Shown: positions 1 to 9,194, numbered from the stretch's first letter. The stretch is DNA of 64,000 bases from Ruminococcus sp. (GCA_021770655.1 JAETQO010000012.1:1-64000); one strand, 5' to 3'. The notes: generated by a model not told the origin, from the letters alone. Translations and numbers: made by a program.

Positions 1-130
1 AAGTAGCTGATTTCAGCTGATAGCTTTGGTTTATATCTTTTTAGTCACTTTTTTTGTGGCTTTCTTTAGTGCGCCCTTTTCTCTTCTTAGGGGGATTATT
101 TTATTTTTCAAACTTTTCACTCCAAAGTCG

Positions 131-309
131 TTAAAGGTAACACCGCACAACTATTGTGTGCAAATAACGCAGAAAATTTTTCGTTAGATTGTATAGAAAC
201 GACGCAGGAATACTTGTGTCTTTCAAGGAGTTTCTTTGCAAGATAACGAAAATTGGCAAGTTAGACGTTCACAAAGCCGTTAGGCGGTAGTTGTGCGGTG
301 TTGCCTTAA
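131..309. repeat. MITE-like inverted-repeat element, full-length copy 1
   Basis: About 179 bp bounded by TTAA-AGG...CCTTAA. The inverted ends read roughly AGGYAACACCGCACAACTA and its complement. The interior matches the copies at 29125-29296 and 48029-48207 closely. There is no coding capacity. The right end overlaps the stop codon of the kinase gene at 306-1163. The CACAA-CTA-TTGTG inner arm can form its own small hairpin. Confidence 0.85.
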
Positions 310-1163
310 AGGTTTGTGTAATCCCTGAGTTCCTGATAGCTTGTTAGCCACGGCAGTTGTCCTTCCAGCATAAGACCGTCCGTCCAGGGGGTTTGATAAC
401 TGTAAGTAGTCTTTACCGTAAGCTCGGTAAAAGCTGTAGCCCTGTTCATTGCGATAGGCAGACTGTCACCTTTCAGAATTCCTCCGATAAGCACGCCGGT
501 AAACATATCGCCCGTGCCTGAATAATGTGCCGGAACATAATCGTTCTTGATTTTCCAGAAACTGTTGTTCTCCTTGTCATATCCGACAGTAGACATTCCG
601 CCGTCCGCAAGGCTTACGCTTGTAATCACTACTATCTTCGCACCTTGCTTTGAAAGTCTAACCAGCCACGACTTAACCTCGGAACTTCTCATCGGAGCGT
701 TCGGAAATTCCTCTCCGAGAAGTATTGCCGCCTCGGTAAGGTTCGGAGTAATTATGTCGGCGACCGCCACAAGCTCGCTCATTCTGCTGCAAAGCTCCTT
801 GGTGTAGGTAGGATACGCCTTTCCGCCGTCACCCATTACGGGATCAACAACCTTAAGCGAGTCGGGAAATGCACCAAAGAACTCAAGACAATGGTCTATC
901 TGCTCGCTTGAAGCTAGAAATCCGCTGTAAACACAATCAAACTTAGTTCCGAGTTTTTTGTAATGCTCCAGCGCAGGATGCATAAAATCGGTAAGATCCC
1001 TCATAACAAACTCACTGTAACCCGTATGAGCGGAAAGCACCGCCGTCGGCACAGGACAAACCTGAACTCCCATAGCCGAAAGCACAGGAATTATAACCGT
1101 CAATGAACATCTTCCCAGTCCTGAAATATCCTGTATTGCCGCAACCTTTTTACAACCTGTCAT
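306..1163 (-). CDS. pyridoxamine/pyridoxal kinase family protein (ribokinase fold)
   Basis: Predicted cytosolic kinase that phosphorylates pyridoxamine or pyridoxal (vitamin B6 salvage), 285 aa, the usual length for the family. Visible motifs are the N-terminal DISGLGRCS stretch (12-20), DPVMGDGG (107-114) and the C-terminal anion-hole/catalytic-base motif GTGD (216-219). The start is supported by AGAGGGA just upstream on the minus strand. A good minus-strand promoter lies at 1200-1228. The TAA stop lies inside the terminal TTAAGG of the adjacent repeat element, so the last residues may be recent. A hydroxymethylpyrimidine kinase (ThiD-like) role is the main alternative, but the N-terminal motif favours a B6 kinase. 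Confidence 0.8.
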   Translation of the reverse strand: MTGCKKVAAIQDISGLGRCSLTVIIPVLSAMGVQVCPVPTAVLSAHTGYSEFVMRDLTDFMHPALEHYKKLGTKFDCVYSGFLASSEQIDHCLEFFGAFPDSLKVVDPVMGDGGKAYPTYTKELCSRMSELVAVADIITPNLTEAAILLGEEFPNAPMRSSEVKSWLVRLSKQGAKIVVITSVSLADGGMSTVGYDKENNSFWKIKNDYVPAHYSGTGDMFTGVLIGGILKGDSLPIAMNRATAFTELTVKTTYSYQTPWTDGLMLEGQLPWLTSYQELRDYTNL

Positions 1164-1199
1164 AAAGTCATCCCTCTTGCTAATTACTCATAATATATT

Positions 1200-1228
1200 A
1201 TTATAACATATATTTTTTGATTTTTCAA
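1200..1228 (-). promoter_or_regulatory. sigma-A promoter of the B6 kinase gene
   Basis: On the minus strand: TTGAAA (1228-1223), 17 bp, TATAAT (1205-1200), about 37 bp upstream of the start codon. Confidence 0.7.
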
Positions 1229-1236
1229 TAGCTGAT

Positions 1237-1407
1237 TCTTCTTGTTCACGGAAATCAATTTTTACAGATATAGCTTGTTTTTGTGTATTTTCCCCGCCGT
1301 ACGGCGGGGAAAACAGTCTGCATTTCATAAAATATTTTCTTCCCGTTTATATTTTTTTACTCAGTCAAAAATCGTGCTTCTTGTTCCACGTAAATCAATT
1401 TTTACAA
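1237..1407. repeat. imperfect direct repeat pair around 1237-1266 and 1377-1407
   Basis: Both copies share CTTCTTGTTC followed by ACG, one variable base and AAATCAATTTTTACA, about 140 bp apart. They lie upstream of the diguanylate cyclase gene and on either side of the palindrome at 1288-1313. Function unknown. Confidence 0.7.
1288..1313. repeat. perfect 26-bp palindrome in intergenic region
   Basis: TTTTCCCCGCCGT followed by its exact reverse complement. T-runs lie 5' and A-runs 3' on both strands, so it is not a standard terminator. It lies between two imperfect copies of a 30-bp direct repeat (1237-1266 and 1377-1407). The rest of 1164-1629 holds the two promoters and no supported gene. 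Confidence 0.8.
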
Positions 1408-1537
1408 ACAGAAAATTATTGTTTCATATATTAAAATCATTTTGATCCCAATTTTAATACAGAAAAATCAACGGTAATTAATTCCACACAAAATAAATTA
1501 CACAAAAACTCTAATAATTATTTGTGCAATATATACA

Positions 1538-1566
1538 TTGCAATGGACATTAAAATATTATATAAT
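1538..1566 (+). promoter_or_regulatory. sigma-A promoter of the diguanylate cyclase gene
   Basis: TTGCAA (1538-1543), 17 bp, TATAAT (1561-1566), 63 bp before the start codon. Confidence 0.75.
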
Positions 1567-1629
1567 AAATTTATGAAAACATGGTTATTTTGTTTTCGCG
1601 GTTAAACTAAAGAAAGCGAATTATTATAT

Positions 1630-2700
1630 ATGAAATTAAAAAAAGAACTCAACCTTGCGGCGGGATTCTTTTCGGAAAAACAGATCTTTCTGCTTTTCGA
1701 TATTCTTCTGCTGAGCGGGCATATCATATATGTGATAATTTTTCATATGCTCGGCGTTAGGCAAATGGAGAGATATAATTATTTCAGCGTAACATTTTAC
1801 CTTATTATGCTGTATTTCCTCCATAAAAAAAATAATTCCGCACCGTTTCTTTATGCCACTCTGGTAGAAGTAACGATACATTCCTGCCTCGGTGCATACT
1901 ATCTCGGCTGGATCGCAGGCTTTACGCAAATGCTTTTATGTATCATACCGGTGCCTTTTTACATCAATCCAAATGAAAAAAAACTGCCGTACCTGTTATC
2001 TTCTCTCGATGTTTTGATATTTATTTCGATGCGTATATATATGACGGATAAAACGTTTCCCTATTCATTTTCCAGCGGAAAAACCAACATTGTATTTATT
2101 TACAACACCATTTGCAGTTTTGTACTGATAATATATATATCTTCGATCTATATTTTCACCAATGAGAAAAACCGACGGGAGGCAAAAGCTCAGAATGAAA
2201 ACCTTCAGCGGCTGGCTACTATCGATCCGTTGACTGAACTTTTCAACAGACGTGCGATGATGGATTTCATCAAAGTTATTCAGGCTAACGCCCGAAAAGC
2301 GAATAAAGAATATGTTCTCTGCCTCGGCGACATTGACGATTTCAAACACGTTAACGACAGCTACGGTCACGACGCAGGCGATAAGGTTCTGAAAACAGTA
2401 TCTCAGATAATTGCTCAAACCGTACCTGCCGAAGGCTATGTCTGCCGATGGGGCGGCGAAGAAATACTTTTTGTCGTTCCGTTTGCGGGCAAAGAGGACG
2501 GTGTGAGGATAGCTCAGGATATATGCACAAGAATAAGCAGCAGCGTGTTTGACGTCGGAGGCGGAAGCTTCTCAATTTCGATGACCTTTGGCGTGTATTC
2601 CGTCAAACCGGACGAAAATTACGACAGCGGAATCTCTAAAGCGGACAAACTCCTGTACAAAGGAAAAAGTCACGGAAAAAACTGCGTTGTTTCAGAATAA
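1630..2700 (+). CDS. membrane diguanylate cyclase (GGDEF domain)
   Basis: Predicted to make cyclic di-GMP from two GTP at the membrane. The protein is 356 aa. About six hydrophobic segments fill residues 15-177, followed by a GGDEF domain at about 195-356. The active-site loop reads GGEE (275-278), and GDIDDF (233-238) supplies the metal-binding Asp. LTELFNRR (201-208) is the usual domain-entry motif. No RxxD inhibitory site precedes GGEE, so product feedback is probably absent. The fifth loop residue is Ile rather than Phe. It is a single gene with its own promoter (1538-1566) and a terminator at 2709-2737. Confidence 0.88.
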   Translation: MKLKKELNLAAGFFSEKQIFLLFDILLLSGHIIYVIIFHMLGVRQMERYNYFSVTFYLIMLYFLHKKNNSAPFLYATLVEVTIHSCLGAYYLGWIAGFTQMLLCIIPVPFYINPNEKKLPYLLSSLDVLIFISMRIYMTDKTFPYSFSSGKTNIVFIYNTICSFVLIIYISSIYIFTNEKNRREAKAQNENLQRLATIDPLTELFNRRAMMDFIKVIQANARKANKEYVLCLGDIDDFKHVNDSYGHDAGDKVLKTVSQIIAQTVPAEGYVCRWGGEEILFVVPFAGKEDGVRIAQDICTRISSSVFDVGGGSFSISMTFGVYSVKPDENYDSGISKADKLLYKGKSHGKNCVVSE

Positions 2701-2708
2701 CAAATTGA

Positions 2709-2737
2709 CCCGTATGCGATTTTGCATACGGGTTTTT
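2709..2737 (+). terminator. Rho-independent terminator after diguanylate cyclase
   Basis: CCCGTATGC (2709-2717) pairs with GCATACGGG (2724-2732), followed by TTTTT. It separates convergent genes. Confidence 0.85.
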
Positions 2738-2757
2738 ATATTTTCAGGCAAAATATT

Positions 2758-4707
2758 TCAGCCTTTTCTGCTTTTTAATACCCTGCACTCAAAAGGCATA
2801 AGAATAAAATTCTCTCCGCAGTATTCAACACCGATCTGTTCACCGTTATTATTAAATATGAAAGTAAACTTTTCCTCGTTTGTCTCCCTTACGGTGATCT
2901 CAACATTCTGCGGCAGATCGTCAACATATTCAATGCCGGCCGTGCTCAGCACTTGTTTCATCAGATCCTTGTAAAATTTTCTTTCGCCTATTGTTCCAGC
3001 ATAATAACAAATACCCTCTCCGAAAGAATTTCTTGTCACGCATGGTAAGCCTGCGTAAAATCTTTCAGCGTATTCAGCCAAAGACTCTGCGCCGCAAAGC
3101 TCAAGAATATCGCACCACTGTGAAACCCGATAATCCGAACCGCCCATTTTTATTTTGACACTGTCCCGACCCACAGCGTCAAACTCGGCGACCTTACAGC
3201 CGGTCATATCAGAATATACCGTAGGCAAAGGTGACATTATACAGCCGTTGTTATCGTCCTTGACTCCGCTCCTGTTAGTTATAACGCACACTCCGCCCTT
3301 TTCTGTAAATCGGTGAAGCCGTTTTGAAACATTTTCATCTGTGATAAAAAGCGTAGGCGCTATCACAACTCTGTATCCGGAAAAATCAGCTTTCTCCGAG
3401 ATTATGTCACAGCCTATGCCAAGGGCGGTCAATCCGTCATGAAAACTTTTAAGCTGATTGTAATAGTGGAAACCGTTAGTCTGTGGCTGAATTTGCAATG
3501 CGGATTCCTGTTCGGAAGAATAAAGAATAGCTACTTTGTTATTTACAACTGCGTTTTCAGGTATCTCCAGACGCCGTACCTCAGCGCAAAGCTCGGTAAA
3601 CTCGCCAAATCGGCGGGAAGGCTTATTGCTTTGGTCTATAAGTCCATGCCAGAACATTTCAGCGCCCTTCGCCGCACTGCGCCAGCGAAAATGTATGACC
3701 TTGTCCGCGCCGTGAGCAATAGCCTGCATAGAGTATCCCTTTATCATTCCCGGCTTCGGCGTTGTAAGCATAGGCATCCAACAGCCCTGAACTCCGCTCA
3801 GCTGTTCCATTATCCAGAAATTCTTCCGCTTTATCCCCCTCATCAAATCAAGATGAAAAGCGTGAGAATAAAGCTCTTCAGGATCGTCTGGCAGCTTGGT
3901 CTGCGGATAATTGTCGTAAGAAACAAAGTCAAGGGGCTTGAACATCTCGTGGAAATCCGGCGTCTTGTCACAAAGCCACGTATTTGTAGTGATCTTCGCA
4001 TCAGGTATAACAGAGCGTATCAGATCAGCCTGAAAACGCACAAAATCATTTACGCTTTCCTTGCAGAACCTGAACCAGTCCAGCATATATGCGGGATTAT
4101 ACCATGCAAGCTCGTAACTGCCCAAAGGTGGGATTATCTGAGTTTCCGAAGAATACTCGCCGCTCCATACCACGTTGCCGTATGCGCTGTTCACCTCAGG
4201 CAGACTGCCGTATTTTGACATTACAAAATTTCTGAACTTCTCAGTACAGGTCGGACAACAGCAGTGAACAGCGTCAAGCTCGTTGTCGATCTGCCACGCA
4301 ATGACCGCCGGTTCGTCCTTATAGTGCTCCGCAAGCTTTACAATAACGCGCTCGGAAAGCCTTCTAAGCGACGGAGAATTGTAGCACCTGTGTCCGCGGA
4401 TTCCCGTTGCTATCGGCTTAGAATCTCTTGTCCACTGCAAAGAGTCGGGATATTTCTCATACAGCCACAGCGGCGGACAATTCGTAGGCGTACACAAAAC
4501 CACATCTATATCTCTTTCGGCAAAAATCTTTACCGCCTTATCAAGCCAGCCGAAATCAAATTCATTCTCCCTAGGCTCTATCCTGCACCAGGCAAATTCC
4601 GCTATACGCACAGTCTTGACGCCTGCCGTCTTCATCAGCTCTGCGTCCTTTTCCCAAAGCGACTCGTCCCAGTGTTCGGGATAATAATCCACGCCGATAT
4701 TAACCAT
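2758..4707 (-). CDS. GH42 beta-galactosidase
   Basis: Predicted glycoside hydrolase of family 42 that releases galactose from beta-galactosides, 649 aa, typical length. The acid/base Glu is E143 in WQIDNELD and the nucleophile is E301 in WIMEQLSG. C108 plus the CCCPTC cluster (149-154) match the zinc-binding cysteines found in many GH42 enzymes. No signal peptide, so cytosolic. The start is firmly set by AAGGAGGAGAAT just upstream. Its promoter (4875-4903) lies beyond a 120-bp repeat element, which therefore sits in the mRNA leader. Confidence 0.9.
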   Translation of the reverse strand: MVNIGVDYYPEHWDESLWEKDAELMKTAGVKTVRIAEFAWCRIEPRENEFDFGWLDKAVKIFAERDIDVVLCTPTNCPPLWLYEKYPDSLQWTRDSKPIATGIRGHRCYNSPSLRRLSERVIVKLAEHYKDEPAVIAWQIDNELDAVHCCCPTCTEKFRNFVMSKYGSLPEVNSAYGNVVWSGEYSSETQIIPPLGSYELAWYNPAYMLDWFRFCKESVNDFVRFQADLIRSVIPDAKITTNTWLCDKTPDFHEMFKPLDFVSYDNYPQTKLPDDPEELYSHAFHLDLMRGIKRKNFWIMEQLSGVQGCWMPMLTTPKPGMIKGYSMQAIAHGADKVIHFRWRSAAKGAEMFWHGLIDQSNKPSRRFGEFTELCAEVRRLEIPENAVVNNKVAILYSSEQESALQIQPQTNGFHYYNQLKSFHDGLTALGIGCDIISEKADFSGYRVVIAPTLFITDENVSKRLHRFTEKGGVCVITNRSGVKDDNNGCIMSPLPTVYSDMTGCKVAEFDAVGRDSVKIKMGGSDYRVSQWCDILELCGAESLAEYAERFYAGLPCVTRNSFGEGICYYAGTIGERKFYKDLMKQVLSTAGIEYVDDLPQNVEITVRETNEEKFTFIFNNNGEQIGVEYCGENFILMPFECRVLKSRKG

Positions 4708-4725
4708 ATTCTCCTCCTTGAGTAA

Positions 4726-4845
4726 TTAAGGCAGCACCGCACAACTACCGCCTAACGGCTTTGTGTACGTCTAACTTGCCAATTTTCCGTTATCTTACAC
4801 AGAAACTCCTTGAAAGACACAAGTATTTCTGCGGTATTGCCTTAA
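4726..4845. repeat. MITE-like element, internally deleted copy in GH42 leader
   Basis: TTAAGGCAGCACCGCACAACTA... to ...GCGGTATTGCCTTAA, in the same orientation as the copy at 48029-48207 but lacking about 60 bp near the far end. It is located between the GH42 promoter (4875-4903) and the GH42 ribosome site, so it is transcribed as leader RNA. Confidence 0.8.
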
Positions 4846-4874
4846 AAATTTCATAACATATATCCGACAGGCTT

Positions 4875-4903
4875 ATTATATCATATATATTTTTATATTG
4901 CAA
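4875..4903 (-). promoter_or_regulatory. sigma-A promoter of GH42 gene
   Basis: Minus strand TTGCAA (4903-4898), 17 bp, TATAAT (4880-4875), about 170 bp upstream of the GH42 start. Confidence 0.7.
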
Positions 4904-4928
4904 ACAGAAATAATATGGGCTGTTGATC

Positions 4929-4981
4929 AAGGCAACACCGCACAACCACCGGCTAACGCCTTTGTACGGCTGCTGCCTTAA
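4929..4981. repeat. short MITE-like relic (53 bp)
   Basis: Only the outer parts of the element remain: AAGGCAACACCGCACAAC at the left and a degenerate TGCTGCCTTA at the right. With the copy at 4726-4845 and two promoters it fills the 4708-5085 intergenic region. Confidence 0.7.
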
Positions 4982-5021
4982 TAAAATTCGACGAAAATCG
5001 CCTAAAAAGGTAAAAAAACTA

Positions 5022-5050
5022 TTGCATAATTATTTTCTTTATGATATAAT
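5022..5050 (+). promoter_or_regulatory. sigma-A promoter of membrane protein gene
   Basis: TTGCAT (5022-5027), 17 bp, TATAAT (5045-5050), 36 bp before the start. Confidence 0.75.
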
Positions 5051-5085
5051 GACTTTGTTAATATTTAATTTTAAGGGGGATAAAT

Positions 5086-6357
5086 ATGGAGGAAAACAAA
5101 ACCTATTACAAACAGTCGGGCAAATTCAGTCCCGCAGGCGCAGTGCTGATGCTGTTGGCAACAGCAGTTTGCGGAGTAGCGCTTTTCTGGGTCTATATGC
5201 TTTTCAACGGCTGGTGTACGATCATTTATCTTAACATCTTTGCCGCATTGGCGGTAAGCGTGGCGCTCGGCTATGTCGGCGGAAAGATCGTTAAGGCTTT
5301 TAAAATGAGAAATACTTTGGTTGCAATGATATGCACGATAGTCGGATTTCTCATCGCCACATATTTCAAGTGGGCGCTGTACGATTACAACGACCTGAAA
5401 AAATACGGCTATGACCTGATGAAAGATCAGAGTGCCTGGGAATATTATATCGAGCTTTCCACAATGTTTGAAGACGCGGACTCAGACAGCTTTGAAGAAT
5501 ACTATGATTTCTATCACGAGCTGAACGCTTACGACTTCTTTTCCTACGACGGGGACGACAGTGATTTCACTGCAAAAGACATTGAAGATATGAAAAAACA
5601 ATCGGTATGGGAGTTCCTTGAATTTGACAAACTTCTTGGAAAAAACCTTGAAACGGCAAAAGAATCATTGTCAAAGTCCAAGACGATGAACGCTTATGAT
5701 TATACCTACGAATATAAAACAGGTTATGAAAAAATCGGATTTTTTGATATTTTAACAAGCCCCTCAGACCTATGGAATGACATAAAGGGTATAAACGAGG
5801 AAGGAAGATGGTCATTTAAATCGTCACATTCCTCCAGAGATAACGGTACGCTTGTAAACGGCACAATACTTTGGATAGTATGGGGCGGAGAATTAATCGC
5901 ACTTGCGGCATTCCTGTTCGCATCGGTTTACCAGAAATCCAAGGAACCGTTTATCGAATCCGAAGACGAATGGGCTGAGTATAAGGATACCAAATCCGTA
6001 TTCAAATTTTATGCTCCCGCAAACGCAAAGCAGTTCAAAGCAGAAATGGAGCAGAACCCATACTCTTTGTTCAACTACGTTATAGACGGTAACCAATATC
6101 AGACAAGCTATATGAGCATAGAATGTTATGTAAGTAAACTCGGAAATGAAAACTATATTTCGGCTTATCAGATGACGATAAATCCAAAGAACAAAAATCC
6201 TAACAGCAAAACGCTGTTCAAGTACCTTTTTGTTGACAGCGACTTTATAAGCAGACTTTATTCGCAGTTTACGCCGGGCAATACTCAAAAAGTTCCGCAT
6301 CCCGCAGACGAACAGCAGGCTTCCGCCGAACCTCAGACGGAAGAACAGAACGTTTAA
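5086..6357 (+). CDS. hypothetical acidic membrane protein
   Basis: I do not recognise a family. The protein is 423 aa. Hydrophobic segments lie near 18-40, 45-65 and 77-96. A long Asp/Glu/Tyr/Lys-rich soluble stretch (about 97-255) follows, then a fourth hydrophobic segment near 258-283 and a C-terminal domain of about 110 residues. It ends in a Pro/Gln/Glu-rich tail. The start is well supported by AAGGGGGA. The soluble stretch is rich in DY and DS pairs. It is monocistronic, with its own promoter and a bidirectional terminator. Topology and function are open. Confidence 0.75.
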   Translation: MEENKTYYKQSGKFSPAGAVLMLLATAVCGVALFWVYMLFNGWCTIIYLNIFAALAVSVALGYVGGKIVKAFKMRNTLVAMICTIVGFLIATYFKWALYDYNDLKKYGYDLMKDQSAWEYYIELSTMFEDADSDSFEEYYDFYHELNAYDFFSYDGDDSDFTAKDIEDMKKQSVWEFLEFDKLLGKNLETAKESLSKSKTMNAYDYTYEYKTGYEKIGFFDILTSPSDLWNDIKGINEEGRWSFKSSHSSRDNGTLVNGTILWIVWGGELIALAAFLFASVYQKSKEPFIESEDEWAEYKDTKSVFKFYAPANAKQFKAEMEQNPYSLFNYVIDGNQYQTSYMSIECYVSKLGNENYISAYQMTINPKNKNPNSKTLFKYLFVDSDFISRLYSQFTPGNTQKVPHPADEQQASAEPQTEEQNV

Positions 6358-6362
6358 AACTC

Positions 6363-6399
6363 AAAAACACGGTTGGAAAATTCCAGCCGTGTTTTTTAT
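6363..6399 (+). terminator. bidirectional terminator
   Basis: AACACGGTTGG and CCAGCCGTGTT arms around an AAAATT loop, with a T-run on each side. It serves the membrane protein gene and probably the convergent beta-helix gene. Confidence 0.85.
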
Positions 6400-6424
6400 G
6401 TGCGGTATTGCCCCTTTTAAATTA

Positions 6425-9037
6425 TCAGAGCCACGCTCCGTAAATCGTTTCTCCTGTAAGTTCGCGATATGAACGTACAGAAATATCGGGATAATCCTCC
6501 CTCGCATTTTTTATCATTTCAACAGGCGAATACATATTCACAACAGTCGCATATGTCTGAGAAACGCCTTGATTGAGCCTATCCTTAGTGTTCAGAACCA
6601 CTTCGTAGCCCTGTGCTTTCATGGACGGAGCGGAATTTATGATAGAACCTCCACTATAGCTTTGAGGACTTATAGCCAGAACATTGTCGGACAAAAGACT
6701 GATACTGAATGTAAATTCCTCTTGATCGCAGTATTGACCCATACCTATTATCATTACACGAGCCTCGCCTACATTAATGTTGTCGTAGTATTCGACCCTG
6801 TAATCAACATCGGGAATAAGTGTTTCTTCATCGGCGTAAACGTTAAACATCTGAGTTCTTTCCTTGCCGGTATATGACATAGAAGACAGCATATCGGTAG
6901 AACAGCCCTTTATAGTAAGCTTAGTCTTAATATTCAGCGCCGCACTTCCCTTTCCTCGTTCTGGCGAATTGACCGTATTTATATACGCCTTTACTTTATA
7001 GATATATCTTGTTTTCGGAGCAAGCTCAAAATCCGTATAGGAGGTATCTGTTACCTCGGCGATACGCTCATATTCAGCACCCTCCTCATCAGACTTGCGG
7101 TAAACGTAATAGCCGTCCGCCTGAGATACCGTATCCCATTGCAGGCTAAGCTTATCGGAACATATATCGCTCGCCTTGAACTGCTGAGGCGCATTAAGCA
7201 TTACCACAGCCTTTCCTGCCGCAAGTATATTACCCTTGCCGTTGTCCGCAAGAGTATTTCCGCTTATCAGCACTTCCGATTCCCTGTTAGCCTTTATGCC
7301 GTAGTTTTTATTCTTCTCACAGGTATTGTCACGAAATTCAACCTTTGCGCCGTTGTCGGCAAGGAATCCGTTAAGGCTGTTCTCACTCAGTTTATTTTCC
7401 GTGGCTTTTCCGCTTGAATCGGTAAAGAGTATTCCGTGATTTCCGGATTTGGAAACCGTATTCTTTCTGATGTCCGCCTCAGATTTCTTAGTTACCTTGA
7501 TTCCGTTAGAACCCGTACCCGATATGGTATTGCCCGAAACGGTATTTCCCTCGGATCCTCCCGAAACATAAACTCCCGAAACCGAAGACTTGCTCATTTT
7601 ATTGGAGCTTATCTCGCTTCCCGAACCGCCGCTTACATAAACGCAGTTCTGATATGAACCTGTAAGCGTGTTCTTAGTAACGGTTATCTGCGACGTGTCT
7701 GTCATTGAGATAAGATCCATGTCGGAGCGATTGTATTTATCGTAATCAAAGCTCATTTCGTTGGACGCAATATAAATTCCCGAAACGTCGTTCAATCTTA
7801 CCGCGCTTCCCACAGTAGTGATTTTATTGTCGGTTATCTTCACGCCTTTTACTGTATAGTTATAATCAGGGTGATTAGCAGAAGCCTCCAGCTTTTTTCC
7901 GAATATCTGAATACCGAAGGGCTGGGAAATGTAATAGGTCATAGCCGTGGAAATGGTATTGTTCCTGATAATGGTATTGGCGTTGTCATCAAGCCGTTCC
8001 TTTATTCCCGCGTATCCCGAATTAGGAATGTGGAAATTGCTGTTTTCATTATCGGTCATATATTTGAAATCTACGCCGTATCCTACATCGGACATGGTAT
8101 TGTTTTCTATTATGCAGTTTTTATGATTTACCAATACTATCGCCGTGGATTTAAGATTGCTGAAACTGTTGCCGGAAATAATAGTGTTGGTATAATAAAC
8201 GCCAAGGCAAGCCGAATGTGATCCAAGACCTCTCATCAAATCATGAAAACTGTTGTTTTTTATCACCACATTATCGCAGGGCGTATCGTCAAACGGCTCA
8301 TATCCAGCAAAAACCTCGCTGCTGGATATGGTGTCAAGCTGGATAGCCTCTTTCTGCTCGTAACCGGAATAACCGTGAAAATCGCAGTCTTCAATAGTGA
8401 TACCCTTTGTTGCACCGATTTCAAGATGGTGACCGTTATAGTTATTTTTGATCTCCACATTCTTTATCCAAAGATTTGTCATATGACCGAAACGCATATT
8501 TGAAAACGGCGCAGAGCTTCCCGACGGATTACCGTCCCAGCATCCGCCCTCGATAACAATGTTCCTATCGCTGTCATAACCGCCCGCACCGTTTGCCTGA
8601 GCGTTCTTTAACATACAGCCGCTGTCAAAATCTCTTATAATGGTAGCGCCGTCCTCAAGATAAAACCATGTATTTGAATATATTTTCAGCAAAGACTTTA
8701 TCTTATACTTTCCGGCAGGCACAAATACTTTTATCTGAATCGAAGAAGAACCGTTGTCGACAGCATAATTCAGAGCCTTCTGGATAGCCTTTGAGGAATC
8801 CTTCTTTCCGCTTTTATCGGCGCCGAAATCAAGCACGTTTACCTCCAGCGCGCCTGAATAACCGCTTATATCCGCACCGCTCGCGTTCGTACCGGTAATT
8901 TTTGAATAATCATAAGCAAAGCACCTTATTGTCATGAGCGTAACAGCGCATAAAAGCGCAGAAGCAATAGCAATAAAGGTGCGTGAAATCCTTATCAAAT
9001 CCCATCTGTCCTTTCGTTGTCCGCGGGTTTTGCCCAT
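6425..9037 (-). CDS. large secreted right-handed beta-helix protein with FnIII domain
   Basis: The protein is 870 aa. A basic start and one hydrophobic helix (about 16-42) act as signal peptide or anchor. Residues 50-600 are a pectate-lyase-type right-handed beta-helix: the stretch opens with the VLDFGADKSGKKDSSKAIQKAL pattern, shown here only as the VLDFGA...D...D..AIQ signature, and continues in many short N-rich rungs such as IISGNSFSN and ENNTMSD. A fibronectin type III-like domain follows at about 635-715 (LSLQWDTVSQADGYYVYRK). The remaining 155 residues are not recognised. It likely binds or cleaves plant or host polysaccharide at the cell surface, but catalytic residues were not identified. 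Promoter at 9063-9091. Confidence 0.8.
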   Translation of the reverse strand: MGKTRGQRKDRWDLIRISRTFIAIASALLCAVTLMTIRCFAYDYSKITGTNASGADISGYSGALEVNVLDFGADKSGKKDSSKAIQKALNYAVDNGSSSIQIKVFVPAGKYKIKSLLKIYSNTWFYLEDGATIIRDFDSGCMLKNAQANGAGGYDSDRNIVIEGGCWDGNPSGSSAPFSNMRFGHMTNLWIKNVEIKNNYNGHHLEIGATKGITIEDCDFHGYSGYEQKEAIQLDTISSSEVFAGYEPFDDTPCDNVVIKNNSFHDLMRGLGSHSACLGVYYTNTIISGNSFSNLKSTAIVLVNHKNCIIENNTMSDVGYGVDFKYMTDNENSNFHIPNSGYAGIKERLDDNANTIIRNNTISTAMTYYISQPFGIQIFGKKLEASANHPDYNYTVKGVKITDNKITTVGSAVRLNDVSGIYIASNEMSFDYDKYNRSDMDLISMTDTSQITVTKNTLTGSYQNCVYVSGGSGSEISSNKMSKSSVSGVYVSGGSEGNTVSGNTISGTGSNGIKVTKKSEADIRKNTVSKSGNHGILFTDSSGKATENKLSENSLNGFLADNGAKVEFRDNTCEKNKNYGIKANRESEVLISGNTLADNGKGNILAAGKAVVMLNAPQQFKASDICSDKLSLQWDTVSQADGYYVYRKSDEEGAEYERIAEVTDTSYTDFELAPKTRYIYKVKAYINTVNSPERGKGSAALNIKTKLTIKGCSTDMLSSMSYTGKERTQMFNVYADEETLIPDVDYRVEYYDNINVGEARVMIIGMGQYCDQEEFTFSISLLSDNVLAISPQSYSGGSIINSAPSMKAQGYEVVLNTKDRLNQGVSQTYATVVNMYSPVEMIKNAREDYPDISVRSYRELTGETIYGAWL

Positions 9038-9062
9038 CTCTTTCTATTCTTACACATATTAT

Positions 9063-9091
9063 ATTATAACAAACCCGGACTTTTTTGTCAA
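9063..9091 (-). promoter_or_regulatory. sigma-A promoter of beta-helix gene
   Basis: Minus strand TTGACA (9091-9086), 17 bp, TATAAT (9068-9063), 26 bp from the start codon. Confidence 0.8.
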
Positions 9092-9194
9092 CTCGGACAG
9101 ATAATTAAATAAGCTCTTAAAAAGAATTGTAGACCTGCACAAAAGCGTATAAGAATTTTGTATAACATTTTACACGTAATTTACCTGCTAATGT

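Noticed and set aside
1242-1445. 67-residue ORF
   Set aside because: It has no ribosome site and crosses the palindrome and the direct repeat.
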